Shown in pieces: positions 14,004 through 21,408 of a DNA stretch of 21,408 bases. The DNA is from JBBRHH01 sp038222915 (lineage in GTDB: Bacteria; Planctomycetota; Phycisphaerae; Tepidisphaerales; Tepidisphaeraceae), in NCBI GenBank assembly GCA_038222915.1, contig JBBRHH010000031.1, forward strand, positions 1-21,408, written 5' to 3'. The stretch's first letter is position 1. The number at the start of each line of letters is the position of its first letter. The notes beneath the pieces were generated by a model. It saw nothing but the letters and a program-made list of their open reading frames with translations. It made no database searches and was not told the origin of the DNA. Made by a program: the position numbers and the translations under genes.

Positions 14004-15088
14004 CCAGTAACCGGCAATCCATATTCTGCGCAGCCCCGCTCGCGCTCTGTGTTGCTCTAGGTTTTGCTTTGACTCCCGTCTCAGGCAAACCTCCTGCGAC
14101 ACGACCGGCTCCCGCCACCTCGGCCGTGCAGGGCAGCGGAAAACTGACCGTCGCAATCGTCGACTTTGAAGTTGCCGTCCCCGGAAATGCCGACTTTGCG
14201 AAGCAGTTAAGCAGCGTAGTGGTGGGAACCATGCAGGGCAGTCCCGGTTTTTCTCTCATCGATCGAGAAGATTTGAACCGCTCCCTGCGTGAACAGGAAC
14301 TCGCTCTCACCGGCCTGGTCAGCAACGCCGACGCCGTCAAAGTCGGCAAGCTCGTCGGCGCTCGCATCATCGTCACCGGCAAGGCCTTTACTCTCGGAGA
14401 TCAGTTTTTCATCACCGCGAAGTTGATCGGAACCGAGACGAGCCTGGTGGAAGGTGTGCTGGTTAAGTCGAAAGTAGGCGATGACCCCGCCGCTCTCGCG
14501 CTCCAGTTTGCCGAACGGCTGACCGCCCGAATCCGCGAAGTCGGCCCCAGGCTCACCGCCGACGATGACATCGTCAAAGATCCGATGCCGGCGTTGAAGG
14601 CAAGGCTCGCCACCCTTGCTCTCCCCGTCGTCGCAGTCGTCATCACCGAACACGTCATCGCCAAGCCCGAGCTGCGGGCCGATCCTGCCGCCGAGACCGA
14701 GATCAAGCTTCTTCTCACCCAGGCCGGAATCACAGTCAAGGACGTCGCCGCCAATCGGCTGACCGACTGGCTCAAGGACATCGACAAGACCAAGGGCGCG
14801 CAATGGCCTCAGGAGTTGGCCAACGTTGACATCATCATCACCGGGGACGGCTCAAGCGACACCGCCGTGAAAATCGGCGGCCTCTTCAGTTCCAGCGCAC
14901 ATGTCGAGATGAATGTCATTCAGCGCAAGGATGGCCGAATCGTCATCGCCGACAAGGAAACGACCCGCGCCGTGGACATCTCCGAGAACATTGCCTCCAA
15001 GAAAGCCCTTGAAAAAGCCGGCCACGCACTCGGGCTCAAGGTCCTGGACTATCTCTCCGCCAACCTTCCGCCCGAAAAGCCCCACTAA
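14000..15088 (+). CDS. CsgG-like exported protein
   Basis: 362 residues. Residues 1-30 form a signal peptide (APLALCVALGFALTPVSG), followed by a Pro/Ala/Thr linker. Residues ~48-190 match the CsgG/curli-assembly fold: LTVAIVDFEV, VVVGTMQGSPGFSLIDREDL, LVSNADAVKVGKLVGARIIV, TGKAF and FITAKLIGTETSLVEG. A second, similar alpha/beta region follows (VVAVVITEHVI, VDIIITGDGSS). CsgG proper forms an outer-membrane secretion pore, but many CsgG-like proteins in other bacteria have unknown function; no curli genes are seen. Last gene of the sigma-factor unit. Confidence 0.75.
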   Translation: MTSNRQSIFCAAPLALCVALGFALTPVSGKPPATRPAPATSAVQGSGKLTVAIVDFEVAVPGNADFAKQLSSVVVGTMQGSPGFSLIDREDLNRSLREQELALTGLVSNADAVKVGKLVGARIIVTGKAFTLGDQFFITAKLIGTETSLVEGVLVKSKVGDDPAALALQFAERLTARIREVGPRLTADDDIVKDPMPALKARLATLALPVVAVVITEHVIAKPELRADPAAETEIKLLLTQAGITVKDVAANRLTDWLKDIDKTKGAQWPQELANVDIIITGDGSSDTAVKIGGLFSSSAHVEMNVIQRKDGRIVIADKETTRAVDISENIASKKALEKAGHALGLKVLDYLSANLPPEKPH

Positions 15089-15184
15089 AAGCCACTATTT
15101 TACATGGCGCAGATTTCGTACCGAACAGCGCACAATCCGCCCGATATACGAAATACAGGTGTTTCGCCACCGCACGGGCGGTTT

Positions 15185-15466
15185 ATGAGCCAGATCAATC
15201 CACTGACCGGATACGTCATCGGCAGCGTCCTGGCGCAAAACCGGACCGCCGCCGAAAAGGAGCGCCAGCTCCGTCGCGTCCGAAATCTAGGCCGAAATTC
15301 CGCCCTCCAGGGCGACCAACTCGAGCTTACGGTGGAAAGCGCCGAAGCCATCAACGAAACCAACGATCAGGGCCGCCGAAGACCTGATCAACAACCCGAG
15401 CATCACACGCCCGATTCTGAAGATGATGAAGAAAATCCGCCCAGTCATCTCGACCTGACGGCATGA
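15185..15466 (+). CDS. small hypothetical protein (93 aa)
   Basis: Begins MSQINPLTGYVIGSVLAQNR, a short segment that could dip into a membrane, followed by a charged helix (AAEKERQLRRVRNLGRNSA) and an acidic, hydrophilic tail (HHTPDSEDDEENPPSH). The ATG at 15185 is chosen because the protein-like character begins there, although the frame is open back to 15104. I recall similar short proteins in planctomycetes but know no function. Convergent with the methyltransferase gene, 7 nt apart. The 96 nt upstream (15089-15184) contain CCGCCCG and CGGGCGG arms that could pair, but nothing else I can name. Confidence 0.6.
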   Translation: MSQINPLTGYVIGSVLAQNRTAAEKERQLRRVRNLGRNSALQGDQLELTVESAEAINETNDQGRRRPDQQPEHHTPDSEDDEENPPSHLDLTA

Positions 15467-15473
15467 GCGCCCG

Positions 15474-16292
15474 TCACTTCTGAAGTTGCGTGAAGTGATA
15501 GAGAATAATCCCCGCCGACACCGCCACATTCAGCGAATCCGTTCCCAGCCGCATCGGGATCGTGATTCGCCGATTGCACGCCGCGACAATCTCCGCCCCC
15601 AACCCTTGCGCCTCGTTCCCAAACAACAGGCCAAGTCGCGCCGGGCGTCTCGCGCTCGCCAGTTCCTCGGCCCCCTCCGCCAGAACCGTCGCCGCCAGAT
15701 CCATCCCCCACACCTCCCGCAGCTCATACAAATCGTGCAGCAGATCGGCCGACTCGATGATCGGCAGATGAAAAATCGTACCCATCGAAACGCGGATCGA
15801 CTGCCGGTAAAACGGATCGCACGACTGGGGCCCAAGTACCAATGCGTTCACGCCAAAAGCGGCCGACACCCGAATCAGCGCCCCCATATTCTCGGCGTTG
15901 GCAACATCCGGCGCAATCACCACCGTCACCCGCTCTCCCCAAAGCGGCGCAACATCATCCAGCCGCACCGCCGGCTTGCGTTTACCCACCGCCATGATGC
16001 CCGCGTGAAACCGATACCCAAGAATTCCATTCACAACAGAAGAATCGGCCACGTAAACCGCAACGCCCTCTGGAACCAGCGGCGCGATCTCCTCCACCCG
16101 TCGCGTCGCCAGCAGCACCGACTCGACCGGATAATTCGACACCAGCAGCCGGCGCACCACAAACTCCCCCTCAGCAATGAATCTGCCACCGTCCTGCGCC
16201 AAATCCCGGTCTTTTAAATGGCGATACGGCGCAACCCGAGGGTCTTCCACCGACAAAATCTGAACGAATGGTTCCGTCGCCATCGGCGGCAT
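15474..16292 (-). CDS. TrmH/SpoU-family RNA 2'-O-methyltransferase
   Basis: About 272 residues. An N-terminal RNA-binding substrate domain (DGGRFIAEGEFVVRRLL) is followed by a SPOUT catalytic domain with all three motifs: ANAENMGALIRVSAAFG (motif 1), LLFGNEAQGLG (motif 2) and IPMRLGTDSLNVAVSAGIIL (motif 3), which forms the SAM-binding trefoil knot. It methylates a ribose 2'-OH in tRNA or rRNA; the target cannot be read from sequence. Possible starts are TTG 16304, ATG 16292 and ATG 16283; 16292 is chosen because AGGTAG lies just before it. Divergent from the aldo/keto reductase gene. Confidence 0.9.
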   Translation of the reverse strand: MPPMATEPFVQILSVEDPRVAPYRHLKDRDLAQDGGRFIAEGEFVVRRLLVSNYPVESVLLATRRVEEIAPLVPEGVAVYVADSSVVNGILGYRFHAGIMAVGKRKPAVRLDDVAPLWGERVTVVIAPDVANAENMGALIRVSAAFGVNALVLGPQSCDPFYRQSIRVSMGTIFHLPIIESADLLHDLYELREVWGMDLAATVLAEGAEELASARRPARLGLLFGNEAQGLGAEIVAACNRRITIPMRLGTDSLNVAVSAGIILYHFTQLQK

Positions 16293-16363
16293 TCTACCTG
16301 ACAACCCTCCCGATTCTCGCTATCATCAGGTCGTAAACTGATCGAACCAAAACGAGGCAAATT

Positions 16364-17431
16364 ATGGAACGTCGTAAGCTTGGAAATACCGATCTCGAAC
16401 TCTCAGCCATCGCTTTTGGCTGCTGGGTGGTTGGCGTCAACTGGTGGGGTGACTTCAGCGAAACCGAAGGCGTCGAGATTATGCAGTATGCCTACGACCA
16501 GGGCATCACCTTCTTTGATAACGGCGACGCCTACGGCAACGGCCGGGCCGAAAACATCATGGGCAAATTCGTAAAGCAGGTCGGCCGCGACAAAGTCGAG
16601 GTCGGCGGCAAGTTCGGCTACGACTGGCACACCGATCCAGGAGATCAGGGCTCGCACCGCGAGCGAAAGCAGGACTTCTCCCCGAAATTTCTGCGCCAGG
16701 CCCTCGAAGCCTCCCTGAAGCGGATGGATGTCGAAACCATCGACATTTACATGGCCCACAACATCAAGCTCCCCCAATTCCGCGACGACCTGTTCGCGGA
16801 GCTCGACAAGATTCGCGACGAAGGAAAGATCAAAGTCTGGGGTGTCAGCCTCGGCCCCGCGATCGGCTGGCGCGAAGAGGGTGTCAAGGCCATGCTCGAC
16901 CACAACTGCAAGGCCGTCCAAACCGTCTACAACCTTTTCGAACAAGCTCCCGGCCGCGAGTTCTGCGAAGTCGCCCGGTCCACCGGCGGCGGCGTCCTCG
17001 CCCGCGTCCACGACAACAGCGGCATCCTCAAAGGCAAGCTCACGGCCGAAACGGTCATCGGCGCCAACGACCACCGCAAATTCCGCGACGACGCCTGGAA
17101 AACCTACGGCCTCAAAAAGCTGGAAAAAGTCCGCACCTACGCAGACCGCCACGGCATGAACGTCCACCAACTCGCCTGCAAATGGCTCCTGATGGACCCG
17201 GCCCTCACCAGCGTCACCGCAACCCTCATCAACAAGGAAGAGATCAAGGAAGCCGCCGAGTCCACCTCCAAGCCCGACCTCACGCCGCAGGAAATGCAGG
17301 AGCTCGCCGACGCCTACCGCACCGACTTCGACTTAGGCTCCGAAGCACATCCCTGCGATCTCAAAAGCAGTACCGATCCCAGCGGCCGCGTTCGCAGCAG
17401 CTACGTTCCGCCGCCTGTGTTCGTCGCATAA
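16364..17431 (+). CDS. aldo/keto reductase
   Basis: 355-residue NADPH-dependent oxidoreductase of the aldo/keto reductase superfamily (TIM barrel). The catalytic tetrad is visible: Asp52 and Tyr57 (FFDNGDAYGNG), Lys83 (VGGKFGYD) and His132 (YMAHNIKLP). The opening MERRKLGNTDLELSAIAFGC is typical of the YhdN/L-glyceraldehyde-3-phosphate reductase-like branch. GAGG lies 7 nt before the ATG. It is not part of the BMC operon, so a role in lactaldehyde reduction is only a possibility. Two small membrane-protein genes follow closely. Confidence 0.92.
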   Translation: MERRKLGNTDLELSAIAFGCWVVGVNWWGDFSETEGVEIMQYAYDQGITFFDNGDAYGNGRAENIMGKFVKQVGRDKVEVGGKFGYDWHTDPGDQGSHRERKQDFSPKFLRQALEASLKRMDVETIDIYMAHNIKLPQFRDDLFAELDKIRDEGKIKVWGVSLGPAIGWREEGVKAMLDHNCKAVQTVYNLFEQAPGREFCEVARSTGGGVLARVHDNSGILKGKLTAETVIGANDHRKFRDDAWKTYGLKKLEKVRTYADRHGMNVHQLACKWLLMDPALTSVTATLINKEEIKEAAESTSKPDLTPQEMQELADAYRTDFDLGSEAHPCDLKSSTDPSGRVRSSYVPPPVFVA

Positions 17432-17433
17432 GC

Positions 17434-17745
17434 ATGCACAAGCTCACGCGTGAAATCATCGGTCGTGCAACCCTCTTGGCCATAGCCTGTCCGATCATCT
17501 GGGCCGGCGCAAAGTGCATGTCCTACGCGCGAACCATGCCCGCATCCAGGAGCAACGCCGCCGCTGACGTCATCACATGCATCGCGATTGTTCTGCTTGT
17601 ACTCGGCGGCCTATTGGTCGTCGCAGCAGTCGTTTCCGTCGATGCAATCGCAAGGTTCATGGGGCCGCCGCCAAAAATGACGTTGTGGGAAAATCCCGAC
17701 CCAGTGGAGCCAACACGTAGTGGCGGCTGGCGTCCCTGGTGGTAA
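17434..17745 (+). CDS. small membrane protein, paralogue A
   Basis: 103 residues, two predicted membrane segments (about ATLLAIACPIIWAGA and the longer TCIAIVLLVLGGLLVVAAVV) and a Trp-rich cytoplasmic tail ending GGWRPWW. It begins 2 nt after the aldo/keto reductase stop. Its start (REIIGR), two-helix layout and aromatic tail match the next gene, so the two look like a tandem duplication. Function unknown. Confidence 0.65.
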   Translation: MHKLTREIIGRATLLAIACPIIWAGAKCMSYARTMPASRSNAAADVITCIAIVLLVLGGLLVVAAVVSVDAIARFMGPPPKMTLWENPDPVEPTRSGGWRPWW

Positions 17746-17761
17746 CACTTCAACCACAACC

Positions 17762-18082
17762 ATGAGCAAGCCCGTCAGGGAAATCATCGGCCGCCTCGCA
17801 ATTCTCACCATGGCAGCCATGCTCTTCTACGGCGGCTACCTCTGCTTACGCGGCGGCCTGATCTTCGGCGACGCCGACGTCCGGTTTGGAAGTGGATTTG
17901 TGATTTGTGGCATCGCCCTCCTCGCCGTGGCGCTCATCTTTATATGCGCCGTCATCCTGCCCATTCGACTCCTCGCGAAAGTTCTCAGCCCACTGGTCGA
18001 AACCTCCGACTGGGTCGACAAGAGCCCGCAACCACCCGAGTTGCCCGACTGGTTATTCTGGCTCCTGCCCTGGTGGTGGTAG
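17762..18082 (+). CDS. small membrane protein, paralogue B
   Basis: 106 residues: MSKPVREIIGRLAILTMAAM, one helix near residues 10-28, and a second (GIALLAVALIFICAVILP) near residues 48-68. The tail PDWLFWLLPWWW is strikingly aromatic. It follows paralogue A by 16 nt and shares its REIIGR start, two-helix spacing and terminal Trp cluster. The stop codon directly abuts the ATG of the next gene, so the three are probably co-transcribed. Confidence 0.65.
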   Translation: MSKPVREIIGRLAILTMAAMLFYGGYLCLRGGLIFGDADVRFGSGFVICGIALLAVALIFICAVILPIRLLAKVLSPLVETSDWVDKSPQPPELPDWLFWLLPWWW

Positions 18083-18445
18083 ATGGATCTTACGCCCCTC
18101 CGCTACGTGATCCTCCGCCACGAAAACATCCCCGAGCCCCACTACGACTTGATGTTCGAAACGGCGCCAAACTCCCCCCTCCTAACCTGGCGCAGTCCGT
18201 CCTGGCCGATCAACAAACCAACCCCTCTACTTCGTCTTCCCGACCACCGCTCAACATACCTCGACTACGAAGGCCCCATCTCCGGCGATCGTGGCTCCGT
18301 CGTGCGAGTTGAACGGGGTCAACACACATTCAGCATCATTGGCAGGCGATGGCAGATCTTTATGGACCCGAGCGCATCGAGTCTTCTGCTCATTCGGGGA
18401 GAAGACCTCGCGTGGCTTGCACAACCCGATACAGAAGCCAAATGA
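18083..18445 (+). CDS. LigD 3'-phosphoesterase-domain-like protein (stand-alone)
   Basis: 120 residues resembling the phosphoesterase (DNA polymerase/ligase N-terminal) domain of LigD: RYVILRHENIPEPHYDLMFE, then TYLDYEGPISGDRGSVVRV. The His/Asp residues His13, His20, Asp22, His55 and Tyr59 line up with the metal-binding and catalytic set, but the HYDLRLE Arg is Met24 here, so activity may be altered or lost. It stands alone without ligase or polymerase domains, and no Ku gene is seen. It starts immediately after the stop codon of membrane paralogue B. Confidence 0.65.
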   Translation: MDLTPLRYVILRHENIPEPHYDLMFETAPNSPLLTWRSPSWPINKPTPLLRLPDHRSTYLDYEGPISGDRGSVVRVERGQHTFSIIGRRWQIFMDPSASSLLLIRGEDLAWLAQPDTEAK

Positions 18446-18447
18446 AA

Positions 18448-18479
18448 GACGGCGCAAGTCTCTCGGATCTTGCGCCGTC
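18448..18479 (+). terminator. strong hairpin after the LigD-like gene
   Basis: GACGGCGCAAG and CTTGCGCCGTC form a perfect 11-bp stem with a 10-nt loop (TCTCTCGGAT), starting 2 nt after the stop codon. No T run follows on the + strand (CAGGGAAGG), while on the minus strand TTTCATTT follows it. It could be an imperfect terminator or an mRNA end-protecting structure. Confidence 0.6.
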
Positions 18480-18690
18480 CAGGGAAGGAGGACTTGAGTA
18501 AAGAACACAAAATTTACGTTGTGCCCAAAGAATAGTTCGCATTCACAATAAAAATCTGCCACAATTTTCCCACCGCGTCAAAATTTTTCCGCATCAAGTC
18601 GTCTGCCCGGCGACAACGCCAGTCTCCTCCAAAGCTTGAATCAAAAACCATCCCATCGGCCTTGCGTCCAAGCCTCTCCTGCATCATTTT
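18480..18690. other. AT-richer intergenic region without a convincing gene
   Basis: Clearly richer in A and T than its surroundings (AAAATTTACG, CACAATAAAAATC, CAAAATTTTTCC). A minus-strand frame crosses it, but its product has no recognisable character and it would run through the hairpin ahead of the isomerase gene. The region probably holds the promoter of the isomerase gene; I cannot place -35 and -10 boxes with confidence. Confidence 0.4.
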
Positions 18691-18725
18691 ATGGACCCAC
18701 AAGTTCATCGACGAAGTGGGTCTAT
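18691..18725 (+). promoter_or_regulatory. leader hairpin upstream of the isomerase gene
   Basis: ATGGACCCAC pairs with GTGGGTCTAT over 10 bp (one G-U), around a 15-nt loop that itself contains TTC/GAA arms. It ends 21 nt before the ATG at 18747, just ahead of the ribosome binding region. It could be a protein-binding operator or an mRNA structure controlling translation. Confidence 0.45.
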
Positions 18726-18746
18726 AACGTCTGACGGGAAAGTGCC

Positions 18747-19523
18747 ATGTCCAAGCTACCAATCGCAGCCCAGCTCTACACTTTGCGTGATCTGACCAGG
18801 ACCGATTTCGCCGGAACGCTCGCCCAGGTGCGCAACATCGGCTATCGCGGCGTCGAGCTCGCCGGCCACGGAAATCTCGCCTCCGCCAAAGACGTCCGCA
18901 AGGTACTCGACGACCTCGATCTCGAGCTTGCCGGCGCGCACATCGGAATTGACACCCTCGAAAAAGACCTCGCCCAAACCCTCGACGAGCAGGCCGTCCT
19001 CGGCAACCAGAACATTGTCTGCCCCTACCTCCCCGACAACCGCCGCAAGGATGCCGAAGGCTGGCGGCAGGTCGCCCACTCCCTCAGCACCATCGCCTCA
19101 AAGTGCAAACAACGCGGCCTCAACTTCGCCTACCACAACCACAGCTTCGAGTTCCAGCCCGTCGAAACCGAAGGCAAACAAACAACCGGCATGGACATCC
19201 TCTGGCAGAACACGGAAGCAAATCTCGTCCGCGCCGAACTCGACGTCTACTGGGTCCAGCACGCCAATCTTGATCCCGTGCAATACATCAAGACTCTCAA
19301 CAAGCGCGTCCTTCTCTTGCACCTGAAAGACTTGGCCAAAGACGAAGAAAAAAGCTTCGCCCCCGTTGGAGAAGGCATTCTAAATTTCCAAGAAATCATC
19401 GCCGCTGGGGAAAGCGTCGGAGCACAATGGGGTATCGTGGAACAGGATTCGACCTACAAGGTCCCCCCACTCGACGCGCTCCGTATCAGCTACGACAACC
19501 TTCGCAAGCTGGGGGCGGTGTAA
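18747..19523 (+). CDS. sugar phosphate isomerase/epimerase (xylose-isomerase-like TIM barrel)
   Basis: 258 residues of the AP-endonuclease-2/xylose-isomerase-like family. Expected metal-site segments appear in order: YHNHSFEF (residues 129-136), ELDVYWVQHANLDP, LLHLKDL, and a C-terminal VEQDST that supplies the last acidic ligand. Members interconvert sugars or inositols; planctomycetes carry many paralogues, so the substrate cannot be assigned and no link to the fucose/rhamnose BMC is claimed. Convergent with the minus-strand kinase gene, 12 nt apart. Confidence 0.88.
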   Translation: MSKLPIAAQLYTLRDLTRTDFAGTLAQVRNIGYRGVELAGHGNLASAKDVRKVLDDLDLELAGAHIGIDTLEKDLAQTLDEQAVLGNQNIVCPYLPDNRRKDAEGWRQVAHSLSTIASKCKQRGLNFAYHNHSFEFQPVETEGKQTTGMDILWQNTEANLVRAELDVYWVQHANLDPVQYIKTLNKRVLLLHLKDLAKDEEKSFAPVGEGILNFQEIIAAGESVGAQWGIVEQDSTYKVPPLDALRISYDNLRKLGAV

Positions 19524-19535
19524 TGCCCGCCTCGC

Positions 19536-20318
19536 CTACCGAGGAATCGAAACATTCCGATCCGGCTGCGACGCCTTCAGCTTGACGTCATGCCGCCCAA
19601 TCCACCCGGCCTTCCGCTCCACCGACCGCACAAGCGCTCCCCACTTCGTCCAACCACGCTGCTGCGCATAGCGCTCTATCCAACCGCGCCGCCGGTCCTC
19701 AGGCACGCCGGCCTGCATCGCGCTATACCAGAATTGCGCCAAATCCTTCACGATCCACCGCCGCGCAAACAACTTCGGCAAAGTCCGAACCCGTGCCGCA
19801 TCAATCAACCTCACCTGCACATCCTCCCCATCCACCTTCGCGAAGAAATGACACAGGTACAAATCCCGATGATGCAAACGCGCCCGGTGCAACCGCGCCG
19901 CCAGATCGGCCGTCGCATCCCGCAACCGCGCGAAATCGATTCCCGCACTCAATAGTTTGTCCCCGGCCTCATACCCGCCCAAATCCCGCGTGATCAAAAA
20001 GCTCCGCCCGTCCGGAAGCGTTCCCCAGCCGACCAGAGGCACCGTCGCAATCCCCGCATCGATCAGCGCCTGTATCCCCTTCGCCTCGGCTGCCGCCTCT
20101 CCTCCAGCGCTTCCCACCCGATACCGCTTCACATGCAGCCGTATCGCCGTCCCATCCGCCTGCAGCCAATCCAACATCCCATTCTCACGCTCGGTAATCG
20201 ATCGCCAGACCTTGATGGCCCGATGCGTAAACACGGCCTCCGCATCCAGACCAATCTCGCGCATCAGAGGCTGATATTCCGGCGATACATGAAGCTGTGG
20301 ACGTGACAAATTCGACAC
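19536..20318 (-). CDS. WaaP/InaA-type lipopolysaccharide kinase family protein
   Basis: 260 residues with a small protein-kinase-like fold. Visible: a central LITRDLGGYEAG hinge-like segment, the catalytic-loop HHRDLYLCHFF (H-R-D-x-x), RLIDAARV in place of a DFG-type metal site, and RWIVKDLAQFWYS, all typical of the Kdo/WaaP family that phosphorylates lipid A-core heptose or related glycolipids at the inner membrane face. The start is GTG at 20318, only 3 nt after the purU stop, so it is probably translated from the same mRNA. The substrate in this organism is unknown. Confidence 0.8.
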   Translation of the reverse strand: MSNLSRPQLHVSPEYQPLMREIGLDAEAVFTHRAIKVWRSITERENGMLDWLQADGTAIRLHVKRYRVGSAGGEAAAEAKGIQALIDAGIATVPLVGWGTLPDGRSFLITRDLGGYEAGDKLLSAGIDFARLRDATADLAARLHRARLHHRDLYLCHFFAKVDGEDVQVRLIDAARVRTLPKLFARRWIVKDLAQFWYSAMQAGVPEDRRRGWIERYAQQRGWTKWGALVRSVERKAGWIGRHDVKLKASQPDRNVSIPR

Positions 20319-20321
20319 GTG

Positions 20322-21227
20322 TCACGCCTTGTTCGCCGACTCAGACTTCAAAAATCGGCTGATCCCCGGCTTAAAAATGACTTTCCCCTCGACCACTACC
20401 AGTTCCTCATCCAGATAAAGCTGCACTGCTTTGCTCAACACCTGGCTCTCCAGTTCCAACCCCTTGCGCTTTACATCTTCAACGCCATCGATGCCCACAT
20501 TGATGTGAAACACATCCTGCAGAATCACCGGGCCCTCATCCAACTGCTCGGTCACAAAATGCGCCGTGCACCCGTGGACGCGCACGCCGCTCTCATACGC
20601 CTGCCGGTAGGGCGCGGCACCCGGGAAATAAGGCAACAGCGAAGGATGAATATTGATGATCTTATGCCGGTGCGCCGCCACAATCGGACCAGGCAGAATT
20701 CGCATATACCGCGCGAGCACAACCAGGTCCGCCGCGCTCTCCTGCAACCGCTTGCCCAGCCATTCAAAGTGCTTCTCCGGATGCGCGGGATCGGAAGCCT
20801 CCCACGCAAACGGCAGCCCCGCTTCCTTCGCGACTGGCCCAAGGTTCGGATGATTCGCAAAAACCCCCGCAATCTGCCCGCGCAATTTCCCGCTGTTAAA
20901 ATCTGCGATCAGTTGCCGCAAACAGTGCGCCTCCTTGCTTACCAGCAGCGCCACCCGTTTCTTCTTCCGCTCGCTGTGCAGATGCACGCGCACATCCATC
21001 CCCAGTTTCCCGCCCAGCCCGAGCAAACCGGTAATTAACTCTGAAAGGTCCGCCGACAAATCGTGCAGATCAACCAGCATGTCCATGACGAAAAAGCCAT
21101 AGACCACCCGTTGCTCGATGTCTTCAATATTGATCCCGCGCTCGGCCATGTACGTGGCAAATTGCGCGACCACCCCCTTCTGGTCCTTCCCAAGCACACT
21201 GACAACCGCCAATACCGGCTGGGCCAC
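20322..21227 (-). CDS. purU: formyltetrahydrofolate deformylase
   Basis: About 301 residues. An N-terminal ACT domain (VLAVVSVLGKDQKGVVAQFA, residues ~5-80) is followed by a formyltransferase-like catalytic domain with NIHPSLLPYFPGAAPYRQA (Asn and His of the catalytic triad) and TEQLDEGPVI (Asp). PurU hydrolyses 10-formyl-THF to formate and THF, balancing one-carbon pools. GTG at 21227 is preferred as start because GGAGG (21240-21236) lies 8 nt before it; a TTG at 21248 would place that motif inside the gene. Upstream of the WaaP-like gene in a two-gene unit. Confidence 0.93.
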   Translation of the reverse strand: MAQPVLAVVSVLGKDQKGVVAQFATYMAERGINIEDIEQRVVYGFFVMDMLVDLHDLSADLSELITGLLGLGGKLGMDVRVHLHSERKKKRVALLVSKEAHCLRQLIADFNSGKLRGQIAGVFANHPNLGPVAKEAGLPFAWEASDPAHPEKHFEWLGKRLQESAADLVVLARYMRILPGPIVAAHRHKIINIHPSLLPYFPGAAPYRQAYESGVRVHGCTAHFVTEQLDEGPVILQDVFHINVGIDGVEDVKRKGLELESQVLSKAVQLYLDEELVVVEGKVIFKPGISRFLKSESANKA

Positions 21228-21296
21228 TTTACATGCCTCCAAATCCAAAACGGCCAGTGTAGCGAAGCGCTCGCACGCTGCCTATCACGCGTCAGG

Positions 21297-21408
21297 TCAC
21301 GGAAATTTCAAATACGCCACCGGCACAGCATCCACGAGCCATACACCGTTTGGCGTCAGGTAAAATGTATGCCCGTCCGCCTGCATTCGCTCACAATCCA
21401 CCTCCAGC
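21297..21408 (-). CDS. kptA: RNA 2'-phosphotransferase Tpt1/KptA family, C-terminal end only
   Basis: Partial gene that continues beyond the right edge of the window. The 36 visible residues read LEVDCERMQADGHTFYLTPN then GVWLVDAVPVAYL, which matches the C-terminal signature of Tpt1/KptA proteins (L-E-V-D, D-G-H-x-F-Y, N-G-V-W-L, V-P-x-x-Y-L). The enzyme transfers an internal RNA 2'-phosphate to NAD+; the bacterial role is unclear. The stop codon lies about 70 nt upstream of the purU start, on the same strand. Confidence 0.75.
   Translation of the reverse strand, partial: LEVDCERMQADGHTFYLTPNGVWLVDAVPVAYLKFP

Noticed and set aside
18448..18479. Hairpin as the first repeat of a CRISPR or REP array
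   Set aside because: Only one copy is seen in the window and no regular spacing of repeats exists anywhere; no tRNA or rRNA genes were recognised either.
18514..18762. 82-residue minus-strand frame upstream of the isomerase gene
   Set aside because: No protein-like motif; it crosses the start of the isomerase gene and a hairpin, and its AT-rich composition suggests promoter DNA.

Overview
The window looks like chromosomal DNA from a GC-rich member of the Planctomycetota. The main reason is the central locus (1381-11401), which has the gene content of the Planctomycetes/Verrucomicrobia-type bacterial microcompartment (PVM BMC) for aldolase-dependent breakdown of L-fucose and L-rhamnose. The flanking genes (ECF sigma factor with a zinc-finger anti-sigma partner, CsgG-like protein, glycosidase-accessory-like protein, AP-endonuclease-fold sugar isomerase) fit such a genome. 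I cannot assign a class or genus.

Layout. (1) 1-1370 is a degraded edge: two small minus-strand reading frames, a perfect 22-bp palindrome, the first ~31 codons of an IS110-like transposase, and an RHS core remnant broken by frameshifts. (2) 1381-10626 is a same-strand run of twelve genes: PduL, BMC-H, BMC-H, acetate kinase, BMC-H, BMC-P, CoA-acylating aldehyde dehydrogenase, BMC-P, RpiB-like protein, BMC-P, class II sugar-phosphate aldolase, lactate/malate dehydrogenase-family enzyme, then a TIM-barrel aldolase-like protein (thirteen genes counting each once). A DeoR-family regulator follows at 10631. (3) 11507-15088 is a second tight unit: ECF sigma factor, anti-sigma factor, unknown surface or periplasmic protein, CsgG-like protein. 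(4) 15185-18445 holds a small conserved-looking protein, a convergent TrmH/SpoU RNA methyltransferase, an aldo/keto reductase, two small paralogous membrane proteins and a LigD-phosphoesterase-like protein. (5) 18747-21408 holds a sugar-phosphate isomerase/epimerase facing a minus-strand purU and WaaP-like kinase pair, and the 3' end of a Tpt1/KptA RNA 2'-phosphotransferase at the right edge.

How the BMC genes fit together (inference from family knowledge): the aldolase splits L-fuculose-1-P or L-rhamnulose-1-P into DHAP and toxic L-lactaldehyde inside a shell built only of BMC-H and BMC-P proteins. The dehydrogenase makes lactyl-CoA plus NADH, PduL recycles CoA giving lactyl-phosphate, and the kinase makes ATP plus lactate. 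The 310-aa NAD-dependent dehydrogenase probably handles redox balance or lactate. Four proteins carry likely encapsulation helices: PduL and aldehyde dehydrogenase at the N-terminus, the aldolase and the TIM-barrel protein at the C-terminus. Less expected details are the second aldolase-like cargo protein, an RpiB-like protein that lost its catalytic residues and gained an EutT-like N-terminus, a kinase with changed active-site residues, and perfect or near-perfect hairpins directly after four shell genes.
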